From an uncultured Bacteroidales bacterium (GTDB taxonomy: Bacteria; Bacteroidota; Bacteroidia; Bacteroidales; P3): a stretch of 5,099 nt of DNA. This document shows, piece after piece, positions 1-5,099 of the stretch. The notes under the pieces are model-generated. The model worked only from the letters and a program-made list of their open reading frames with translations, was not told the DNA's origin and ran no database searches. The DNA is taken from NCBI GenBank assembly GCA_947177315.1, contig CAMWTX010000124.1, positions 1 to 5,099 of the forward strand. Reading direction: 5' to 3'. Position 1 is the first letter of the stretch, and each line of letters starts with the position of its first letter. The translations under genes and the position numbers were made by a program.

Positions 1-124
1 GGGCGGTCTTGCTTCGCCCACCACCAACCAACGGCTCTATAAGGTGGAAAACGGCCGACTGCACGATATGACGCGAGTTTTTTGGCGGGATTGGCGTACC
101 TTTGCGCCCGGAACCGCTAAATAA
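1..124 (+). CDS. 3' end of an unidentified protein gene (5' partial)
   Basis: The second plus-strand frame is open from the window edge to a TAA at 122-124, giving 40 C-terminal residues. The other two plus-strand frames contain stops in this stretch (for example TAA at 40-42). The peptide is polar and rich in Arg and aromatic residues, with the segments LYKVENGRLHDMTRVFWRDW and then TFAPGTAK at the very end. It has no transmembrane segment and no motif I can assign to a family. The stop lies 10 nt before the ATG of the MarC-family gene, a spacing typical of genes in one transcript, so the two may be co-transcribed. That the tail is coding is an inference from the open frame and the protein-like composition. 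I do not know its function. Confidence 0.6.
   Translation, partial: GGLASPTTNQRLYKVENGRLHDMTRVFWRDWRTFAPGTAK
97..104 (+). promoter_or_regulatory. possible Bacteroidota-type -7 box (TACCTTTG) before the MarC gene
   Basis: TACCTTTG matches the TAnnTTTG -7 consensus of the primary sigma factor of Bacteroidota. It would place a transcription start near 110-112, about 24 nt before the MarC ATG. The partner -33 TTTG is not at the usual distance of roughly 19-21 nt; the nearest TTTG is at 81-84, only 12 nt upstream. The element lies inside the 3' end of the preceding reading frame. It could be chance. Confidence 0.25.
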
Positions 125-134
125 AACATTACCG

Positions 135-716
135 ATGAACCTTCATTTCGACATAAGCCAGATTTCCACCACCTTTATGGTGTTGTTCGCCGTTATCGAC
201 ATTACCGGCTCCATTCCCATTATCGTGGGGCTGAACGGATCGGGCAAGAAAGTGCATGCGGGCAAGGTGGCGGGGCTTTCGCTGGCCATCTTGGTGGCTT
301 TCCTTTTTGTGGGGGAACGCCTGTTGCAACTGTTCAACATCGATGTGGAATCCTTTGCCGTGGCGGGTTCGTTGGTTCTGTTCGCCCTGGCGGTGGAAAT
401 GACGTTCAACGTGGAGCTTTTCAAGAACGACGGCACGGCGGGGCAGGCTTCGCTGATTCCGGTGGTCTTTCCCTTGGTGGCCGGGCCGGGAACGCTCACC
501 ACGGCTTTGTCGTTGCGGGCGGAGTATTCGGCCGAGAATATTCTGCTGGCGATGGTGCTGAATATGGTTATCGTTTATTTCGTGATACGGAAGATTGATG
601 TGGTGGAGCGGCTTATCGGCAGGAACGGGATTTATATTTCGCGGAGGTTCTTCGGGGTTATTCTTTTGGCTATGGCAGTGAAGTTGTTTGCTTCTAATGT
701 GCATAATTTGATTTAG
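135..716 (+). CDS. MarC family (UPF0056) integral membrane protein
   Basis: This encodes a 193-residue inner-membrane protein of the MarC/UPF0056 family, whose members usually have about 190-220 residues and six membrane helices. Hydrophobic segments are at roughly 10-33, 46-66, 74-96, 106-126, 136-152 and 172-190. Family hallmarks are the early D-x-x-G-S-x-P pattern (residues 22-28) and the PVVFPLVAGPGTLTTAL segment at 109-125. The biochemical function of the family is unsettled. E. coli MarC was named for the mar locus, but later work did not support a role in multiple antibiotic resistance, so a resistance label should not be transferred. I chose the ATG at 135 because residues after it fit the family N-terminus; an in-frame TTG at 102 would add 11 unrelated residues and overlap the upstream gene. 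The upstream region is A-rich without a clear Shine-Dalgarno motif. The TAG stop (714-716) overlaps the stop of the convergent pseudouridine synthase gene. Confidence 0.92.
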   Translation: MNLHFDISQISTTFMVLFAVIDITGSIPIIVGLNGSGKKVHAGKVAGLSLAILVAFLFVGERLLQLFNIDVESFAVAGSLVLFALAVEMTFNVELFKNDGTAGQASLIPVVFPLVAGPGTLTTALSLRAEYSAENILLAMVLNMVIVYFVIRKIDVVERLIGRNGIYISRRFFGVILLAMAVKLFASNVHNLI

Positions 717-1417
717 TTACTTTTTTGTAATAAGGAGTCGGTAAAGCACCGCCACAAAACACTCTCCGGAACGGGGGCGGTGATTTCGAGGGGTGTTTGG
801 CGCACGGGGTGGATAAGGTACAGGGAACGGGCGTGGAGGCTGATGCTTCCGTCGGGATTGCTCCGTTTGTCGCCGTATTTGAGGTCGCCCTGTATCGGGC
901 ATCCCATGGCGGATAGTTGGGCTCGGATTTGGTGATGCCGCCCCGTATGCAGCTGCACCTCCAATAAAAAATACCGTTGGGAACGCGCCAAAAGACGGTA
1001 GGAGAGTTCGGCACGTTGCGCCCCGGGTGCGGAGGCCGGGCAGATATAAGACTTGTTCTGCTTTTCGTTCTTGACGATATATTGTTCCAGGCGTTCCTCT
1101 TCGTGCGGCGGTTCAAAGCGCGTAATGGCCCAGTAGATTTTCTGCAGCTGCCGTTCACGGATCAGCGCGTTGAGCCGCTCCAGCGCCTTGCCCGTTTTGG
1201 CAAAGAGCAAAGCGCCGCTTACGGGGCGGTCCAAACGGTGCGGCACACCCAGATAGACGTTGCCCAGCTTGTTGTCGCGTTGCTTGATAAAGGCCTTGAA
1301 ATGTTCGCTCAGCGGAATATCCCCCGTCTTGTCGCCCTGCACGATCTGCCCCGCCTTTTTGTTGACCGCGAGCAGGTGGTTGTCTTCGTACAGGATGGAA
1401 GCGGGTTCGGAAAGCAT
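713..1417 (-). CDS. RluA family RNA pseudouridine synthase, no S4 domain
   Basis: This is a 234-residue cytoplasmic enzyme expected to isomerise specific uridines to pseudouridine in rRNA and/or tRNA. The catalytic motif is visible as GVPHRLDRPVSGALLFAKT at residues 57-75, with Asp63 as the expected nucleophile. The second family block, LEVQLHTGRHHQIRAQL (152-168) followed by GCPIQGDLKYG (172-182), is also intact. The protein starts almost directly with the catalytic domain (ILYEDNHLLAVNKKAG at 8-23), so it lacks the N-terminal S4 RNA-binding domain of RluC and RluD and resembles the short RluA/TruC type. The target uridine cannot be told from sequence. The ATG (1417-1415) shares its A with the panB stop, as TGATG, which suggests translational coupling. 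The same frame stays open another 90 codons upstream inside panB, but that extension is Arg/Pro/His-rich shadow sequence. It is the last gene of the minus-strand cluster; its TAA (715-713) overlaps the convergent MarC stop. Confidence 0.93.
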   Translation of the reverse strand: MLSEPASILYEDNHLLAVNKKAGQIVQGDKTGDIPLSEHFKAFIKQRDNKLGNVYLGVPHRLDRPVSGALLFAKTGKALERLNALIRERQLQKIYWAITRFEPPHEEERLEQYIVKNEKQNKSYICPASAPGAQRAELSYRLLARSQRYFLLEVQLHTGRHHQIRAQLSAMGCPIQGDLKYGDKRSNPDGSISLHARSLYLIHPVRQTPLEITAPVPESVLWRCFTDSLLQKSN

Positions 1418-2238
1418 CAGTATTGTTCCTTTTCGTTCGGAAAATCGGAAGTCCTTACGTCTTGCACGTATTGGGTCACGGCTTGGTTTATCTGTTCTCC
1501 CAGATTTAGGTAGCGGCGCAGGAAACGGGGTGAGAATCCTTGGGTGATGCCCAGCATGTCGTGCAACACCAGCACCTGGCCATCTACTTGACCGCCGGCG
1601 CCGATGCCGATAATGGGAATGGAAACCGAACGGCAGGCATCCTGCGCTAGAGCCGCCGGAATTTTTTCCAACACGATGCCGAAACATCCCGCCGATTCCA
1701 GCAACTTGACGTCAGCGAGCAGTTTTTGGGCTTCTTCTTTGCCCGTGGCGCGCACGGCATAGGTTCCGAACTGGTTGATGGACTGCGGGGTCAAGCCCAG
1801 ATGCCCCATGACCGGAATACCGGCGGAAATGATTTTCCGTATCGATTCGATGGCTTCTTCGCCGCCCTCTATCTTTACCGCGTCCGCTCCGGTTTCCTTC
1901 ATGATGCGGATGGCCGACTGCAAGGCCACCGAGGTATCTCCCTGATAGGAACCGAAAGGCATATCGACCACCACCAGCGCGTGTTTTACGGCACGCACCA
2001 CCGAAGAGGCGTGATAAATCATCTGGTCTAAGGAAATGGGCAGGGTAGTGGGATGCCCGGCCATGACATTGGCTGCCGAATCGCCTACCAGAATGGCGTC
2101 TATCCCGGCCTTGTCCAGCAACATCGCCAGCGAGTAATCGTAGGCGGTCAACATGGCGATTTTCTTGTTTTCGGCCTTCATTTGCAACAGGGTGCGCGTG
2201 GTTACCTTGTTGCCGGAAGTTTGGTTGGCAGTGCTCAT
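1417..2238 (-). CDS. panB: 3-methyl-2-oxobutanoate hydroxymethyltransferase (ketopantoate hydroxymethyltransferase)
   Basis: PanB transfers a hydroxymethyl group from 5,10-methylenetetrahydrofolate to 3-methyl-2-oxobutanoate to give 2-dehydropantoate, the first committed step of pantothenate and coenzyme A synthesis. It is a cytoplasmic, metal-dependent TIM-barrel enzyme. The 273-residue length is normal. Visible motifs in order are MLTAYDY (29-35), VGDS with the metal-ligand position Asp53, VDMPFGSYQ with Asp92, KIEGG with Glu124, GHLGLTPQS (145-153), VLEKIP with the predicted catalytic Glu191, and IPIIGIGAG (207-215) followed by DGQVLVLHDMLG (219-230). These ligand and catalytic assignments come from the aligned E. 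coli enzyme. I chose the ATG at 2238-2236; an in-frame TTG ten codons upstream adds a non-conserved stretch. The 45-nt gap to nuoN (2239-2283) is T-rich on this strand and shows no hairpin terminator, so read-through from the nuo genes is likely. The TGA stop overlaps the next start. No panC or panD is in view. Confidence 0.96.
   Translation of the reverse strand: MSTANQTSGNKVTTRTLLQMKAENKKIAMLTAYDYSLAMLLDKAGIDAILVGDSAANVMAGHPTTLPISLDQMIYHASSVVRAVKHALVVVDMPFGSYQGDTSVALQSAIRIMKETGADAVKIEGGEEAIESIRKIISAGIPVMGHLGLTPQSINQFGTYAVRATGKEEAQKLLADVKLLESAGCFGIVLEKIPAALAQDACRSVSIPIIGIGAGGQVDGQVLVLHDMLGITQGFSPRFLRRYLNLGEQINQAVTQYVQDVRTSDFPNEKEQY
1427..1433 (-). promoter_or_regulatory. Shine-Dalgarno-like AAAAGGA before the pseudouridine synthase start
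   Basis: On the minus strand AAAAGGA lies 9 nt before the ATG at 1417, within the last codons of panB. It supports this start over the long upstream extension of the frame. Bacteroidota generally depend little on such motifs, so it may simply be part of the Lys/Glu codons at the PanB C-terminus. Confidence 0.3.
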
Positions 2239-2283
2239 CGCTTGATTTTGAAAACAAAGGTGCAACAAAAAAACGAAACGGCA

Positions 2284-3702
2284 TTACCAGGCCATCGCCA
2301 GTTCCGACAGGTAGTTGTAGCAACAGCTCGCCACGCCGCCCAATACGATGCCGGCAAAACAGATAATCATGGCCAGACGGCTGCTGTTGTCTGACCGGAA
2401 GGCCGGCAACGGCTGCTCGTTGGGGTTGATGAACATTGCCTTGACGATAAGCAGATAGTAGTAGAGCGAGATAATCGTGTTGAGCAAGGCCACCAGCACC
2501 AGCACATAATAACCCTGTTGGGTGGCGGCGGCAAAGATGAAGAACTTGCTGAAGAATCCGGCAAAGGGCGGGATGCCGGCCAGGGAGAACAGGGCGAACA
2601 TCATCAATACCGCCAGTTTGGGATTGGTCTTGTACAAGCCGTCGTAGGTGCTTATCTGTGCGTTTCCGCTTTGGCGTTCCACCAAGGAAGCGATGCCGAA
2701 AGCGGCCAGGTTGGCGAACATATACACGAACAGGTAGTAGAGAAGCCCCGTGAGTCCTTGCGGTGTGGCCGCCACAACCCCCAACACCACGTAACCGGCC
2801 TGCGAGATGGAGGAGTAGGCCAGAAAACGTTTGATGTTCTTTTGCTTGATGGCAAAGAGGTTGGCAATCGTGATGCTCAGGATCGTGAGCACGTACAGCA
2901 CCGGCCTCCAGCTTTCGGCCATGATGCCGAACACCTTGACGAAAATCAGGAAGAGCGAAACGGCGGCGGCGGTTTTGGAAACCACCGACAGATAGGCGCT
3001 CACATTGGTGGGTGCGCCTTGATAGACGTCGGCGGTCCAGGAATGGTAGGGCACCAGAGACATCTTGAAGAACAGTCCCGTGGCAAAGAAGACCAGGCCG
3101 GCTATCTGCAATGGCGTGGCGTGCAGCACCTGCGGGAGGTCTGAAAAATAGAGCGTGCCGCAACCGCCGTACAGCAGCGAGATGCCGAACAGCGAGATAC
3201 CGCCGGCAAAAGCCGCGTTGAGGATGAATTTGGCACCGGCTTCGGCCGAGATGTCCGATTTCTTGTCGTAGGCCACCATGCACGCCAAAGGAATGGAGGC
3301 GAGCTCCAGGCCGATGAAGAACATCAGGAAATGTCCGGCCGACACCATGAAATACATGCCCAGCAGGGTATTGAGCGTGAGGTAGTAGAATTCGCCCTTG
3401 GCTATCTCATGTTCGCTGTCGAGCCACTTTTTGGCAAAGAGGAACACCAGGAGCGTTCCCATGCCCATCAGTGCCTTGGCGGCGGAAGTTACGGGAGAGG
3501 TGGTGTACATGCCGCCGAAGGCCGTGCCGGAATTCTGGGGCAGACAGCAGACGGCAATCTGTGCCACCAGCAGGATGCAGGCAAGCGGATGCAGGGCTTT
3601 GCGGGCTTTGGCGGGGGCGCACAAATCGAACAGCAGCAGAAAAAGGATAACGGCTACCGAAAAGATTTCATCGCGCAGTATCAGGAAATTTGAAAAGTCC
3701 AT
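2284..3702 (-). CDS. nuoN: NADH-quinone oxidoreductase subunit N (complex I antiporter-like subunit)
   Basis: NuoN is one of three Mrp-antiporter-like subunits in the membrane arm of respiratory complex I and forms one proton pathway. The 472-residue protein is hydrophobic almost throughout, consistent with the family's 14 helices and usual length of about 450-500. Residues expected for pumping by comparison with E. coli NuoN are present: Glu133 in FIGLELASIPL (TM5), Lys213 in GLFFKMSLVPYHSW (TM7), Lys243 in VVSKTAAA (TM8) and Lys386 in GIPPFAGFFSKFFIF (TM12). The DVYQGAP signature is at 225-231. One small deviation is HSWTADVY where E. coli has a proline after the Thr. The ATG at 3702-3700 fits the family N-terminus and follows an A-rich GATTGAAAAG leader rather than a strong Shine-Dalgarno motif. 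It follows nuoM by 32 nt, the usual order at the end of nuo operons. Whether the donor is NADH or another carrier depends on nuoEFG-type genes outside the window. Confidence 0.96.
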   Translation of the reverse strand: MDFSNFLILRDEIFSVAVILFLLLFDLCAPAKARKALHPLACILLVAQIAVCCLPQNSGTAFGGMYTTSPVTSAAKALMGMGTLLVFLFAKKWLDSEHEIAKGEFYYLTLNTLLGMYFMVSAGHFLMFFIGLELASIPLACMVAYDKKSDISAEAGAKFILNAAFAGGISLFGISLLYGGCGTLYFSDLPQVLHATPLQIAGLVFFATGLFFKMSLVPYHSWTADVYQGAPTNVSAYLSVVSKTAAAVSLFLIFVKVFGIMAESWRPVLYVLTILSITIANLFAIKQKNIKRFLAYSSISQAGYVVLGVVAATPQGLTGLLYYLFVYMFANLAAFGIASLVERQSGNAQISTYDGLYKTNPKLAVLMMFALFSLAGIPPFAGFFSKFFIFAAATQQGYYVLVLVALLNTIISLYYYLLIVKAMFINPNEQPLPAFRSDNSSRLAMIICFAGIVLGGVASCCYNYLSELAMAW

Positions 3703-3712
3703 CTTTTCAATC

Positions 3713-3734
3713 TTTAAATGGGTTCATGTTTAAA
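3713..3734 (-). other. small AT-rich inverted repeat in the nuoM-nuoN gap
   Basis: On the minus strand TTTAAACATG and CATTTAAA flank an AACC loop. TG pairs with CA and TTTAAA with TTTAAA, leaving a two-base CA bulge on the left arm. It begins directly after the nuoM TAA and ends 10 nt before the nuoN ATG. The predicted RNA stem is weak and has no U-tract, so it does not look like a terminator. It could affect nuoN translation or RNA processing, or be a chance result of AT-richness. Confidence 0.25.
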
Positions 3735-5099
3735 TTACAGGGCGGCTACCGCCAATCGTTCCACGATAGGGCTCAGTGCCTGGCCGATCCAGTCGGCGAT
3801 CCAGCCGGGGTACAGGCCGATGGCGGCGATGGCCAGGATAAGCACCACCACGGGAAAGCGTTCAAACCAAACGGCGTCTTTGAGCTGGAGGTGCGCCGGG
3901 TTATGCACCGGCCCGTAGAGGATTTTTCCCACCACGCGCAGGATATACACGGCGGTGGTCACGATGGAGGTTACCGCCACGAGGGTCAGCACCCGGTGAA
4001 AGGTGTCGGCGTGTTGGAAAGAACCTACAAAAACGTTCATTTCGGCCACAAAGCCGCTCAATCCGGGCAAGCCCAGCGAGGCCAGACCGGCAATCACGTA
4101 GGCTACGCCGAGGAAAGGCATGATTTTCATCAGGCCGCCCATTTCGCGGATGTCGCGCGTGTGGGTGCGGCCGTAGATCATCCCGATAAGGGCAAAGAAC
4201 AGGGCGGTCATCAAGCCGTGCGAGAGCATCTGCATCACCGCGCCGGTCATGGCGGTGGTGTTCATCATCAGCAGGGCAAAGAGCACCAGTCCGCAGTGGC
4301 TCACCGAAGAATAGGCGTTGATATACTTGAGGTCTTTCTGAACGCAGGCCGAGAACGCGCCGTAAACCACGCTGACGCCGGTAAGGATAAGGAATATCCA
4401 GTCCAGTTCCGAGGCCGCTTCGGGCATGAGGAACATCGCCACGCGGAAGCATCCGTAGCCCCCCAGCTTCATCAGAACGCCCGCATGGAGCATCGAAACT
4501 GCCGTAGGCGCGGAGGCGTGCCCGTCGGGGCTCCAGGTATGGAACGGGAAGAGTGCTCCCAGGATGCCGAAGCCGATGAATACGAAAGGAAAGAAATAAC
4601 GCTGCAGTACCACGGGAATGCCCGACTGGGCCATGTCCATGATGTTCATGCTCTGCGCTCCGGAACTGAAATATACGCCGAGGATGCCCAGCATCAGCAA
4701 GGCCGAACCGCCCATGAGCATCAGGGTGAGCTTCATCGCCGAGCGTTCCTTGTTGCCGCTGCCCCATACACCGATGAGGAGGTACATGGGAATCAGCGCC
4801 ACTTCATAGAACATGAACATGGTGAACAGGTCGAGCGAGATAAAGAATCCGAACACGCCGATGGAGAGCAGGCAGAACCACATGAAGTATTCCTTGGGCA
4901 TGGGGTCGATGTTCCAGGAAGTGAACGTGCCGGTAAAGACGATGATGGCCGAAAGCAGGATCATCAGCACCGACACCCCGTCAACCCCCACGCTGTAGGC
5001 GATGTTCCATGCAGGGAACCAGGAATGGGTGGCGGTAAAGAACATGGCTTCGGTATTGCCGGCCTGCCGTTGCGCCGCAAAAAGAAAGCACAGCACGGC
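3735..5099 (-). CDS. nuoM: NADH-quinone oxidoreductase subunit M (complex I antiporter-like subunit), 5' partial
   Basis: NuoM is a proton-pumping membrane subunit of complex I, homologous to NuoN and NuoL. The frame is open to the window edge; the 454 visible residues lack the N-terminus, probably about 45-50 residues covering TM1 and most of TM2. The GTG at 5096 is an internal Val, not a start. Numbering from that Val, recognisable blocks are VGVDGVSVLM (37-46), FYEVALIPMYLLIGVWG with TM5 Glu98 (96-112), FPFHTWSPDGHASAPTAVSM (183-202), AGVLMKLGGYG with TM8 Lys210, AYSSVSHCG (261-269), SHGLMTALFFALIG (292-305), GRTHTRDIREMGGL (309-322) and LPGLSGFVAEMNVFVGSF with TM12 Glu352. The lysine expected in TM7, seven residues before His186, is replaced by Leu179. 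The protein is otherwise intact to the TAA at 3737-3735. nuoL and earlier nuo genes are expected just beyond the right edge. Confidence 0.96.
   Translation of the reverse strand, partial: AVLCFLFAAQRQAGNTEAMFFTATHSWFPAWNIAYSVGVDGVSVLMILLSAIIVFTGTFTSWNIDPMPKEYFMWFCLLSIGVFGFFISLDLFTMFMFYEVALIPMYLLIGVWGSGNKERSAMKLTLMLMGGSALLMLGILGVYFSSGAQSMNIMDMAQSGIPVVLQRYFFPFVFIGFGILGALFPFHTWSPDGHASAPTAVSMLHAGVLMKLGGYGCFRVAMFLMPEAASELDWIFLILTGVSVVYGAFSACVQKDLKYINAYSSVSHCGLVLFALLMMNTTAMTGAVMQMLSHGLMTALFFALIGMIYGRTHTRDIREMGGLMKIMPFLGVAYVIAGLASLGLPGLSGFVAEMNVFVGSFQHADTFHRVLTLVAVTSIVTTAVYILRVVGKILYGPVHNPAHLQLKDAVWFERFPVVVLILAIAAIGLYPGWIADWIGQALSPIVERLAVAAL

Noticed and set aside
717..730. TTAC-TTTTTT-GTAA as a possible terminator after the MarC gene
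   Set aside because: The stem is only four AT-rich pairs with the T-run in the loop rather than after the stem, and it lies inside the coding end of the convergent gene.
977..1513. A 178-codon plus-strand open frame antisense to the pseudouridine synthase and panB end
   Set aside because: The opposite strand carries an unmistakable enzyme with all its family motifs; the plus-strand translation mirrors it and shows no own family features.
1418..1687. 90-codon N-terminal extension of the pseudouridine synthase frame
   Set aside because: It lies entirely within panB, is Arg/Pro/His-rich, and the ATG at the TGATG junction begins right where family similarity begins.
2239..2268. Upstream in-frame TTG start for PanB
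   Set aside because: It would add ten residues (including two Cys/Phe-type residues from the T-rich leader) that are not part of the family; the ATG at 2238 gives a normal PanB length.
2239..2283. Possible Bacteroidota promoter in the T-rich nuoN-panB gap (two TTTG motifs)
   Set aside because: The two TTTG motifs are only about 8 nt apart and the downstream one lacks the TA of TAnnTTTG, so the spacing and consensus do not fit.
1712..3283. A 523-codon open frame on the minus strand running across nuoN, the intergenic gap and panB
   Set aside because: It is an out-of-frame shadow of two clear genes; the translation is rich in Arg, Gly, His and Gln with no domain-like pattern, as expected from shifted reading of moderately GC-rich DNA.
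3707..3727. A six-codon minus-strand mini-ORF (MNPFKD) just before nuoN
   Set aside because: It has no upstream initiation signal, and a short ATG...TGA in a 32-nt AT-rich gap is expected by chance; nothing suggests a leader peptide.
3901..4767. A 288-codon open frame on the minus strand inside nuoM
   Set aside because: Shifted-frame shadow of the nuoM coding sequence with Arg/Gly/His-rich composition and no recognisable motif.

Overview
The window looks like an ordinary chromosomal segment of a Bacteroidota genome, probably order Bacteroidales. Base composition is moderately GC-rich by eye. The evidence for lineage is the style of the NuoM and NuoN proteins, A-rich start regions mostly without clear Shine-Dalgarno motifs, and one TAnnTTTG-type -7 box. 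Family or genus cannot be decided from the sequence alone.

Layout: the left edge (1-124, plus strand) holds the last 40 codons of an unidentified gene. Ten bases later comes a complete plus-strand gene for a MarC-family (UPF0056) membrane protein (135-716). Everything to the right is on the minus strand. In transcription order it is nuoM (5' end cut off by the window edge), nuoN, panB and an RluA-family RNA pseudouridine synthase gene. The gaps are 32 nt (nuoM-nuoN), 45 nt (nuoN-panB) and a TGATG stop/start overlap (panB-rluA). This looks like one transcription unit that begins outside the window. The rluA-type gene and the MarC gene converge and overlap by 4 bases, so there is no intergenic terminator between the two blocks.

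Function: NuoM and NuoN are two of the three antiporter-like, proton-pumping membrane subunits of respiratory complex I (or of the closely related complex with a different electron donor). PanB makes ketopantoate for pantothenate and coenzyme A. The RluA-family enzyme modifies uridines in rRNA or tRNA. The last two look like housekeeping genes sharing a message with the end of a nuo operon.

I see no tRNA, rRNA, CRISPR array, insertion sequence, prophage gene or defence system, and no gene-free stretch longer than 45 nt. I do not see an undescribed system here. The most interesting detail is that the usual TM7 lysine of NuoM, central to proton pumping in the E. coli protein, appears to be leucine, while NuoN keeps its key residues.
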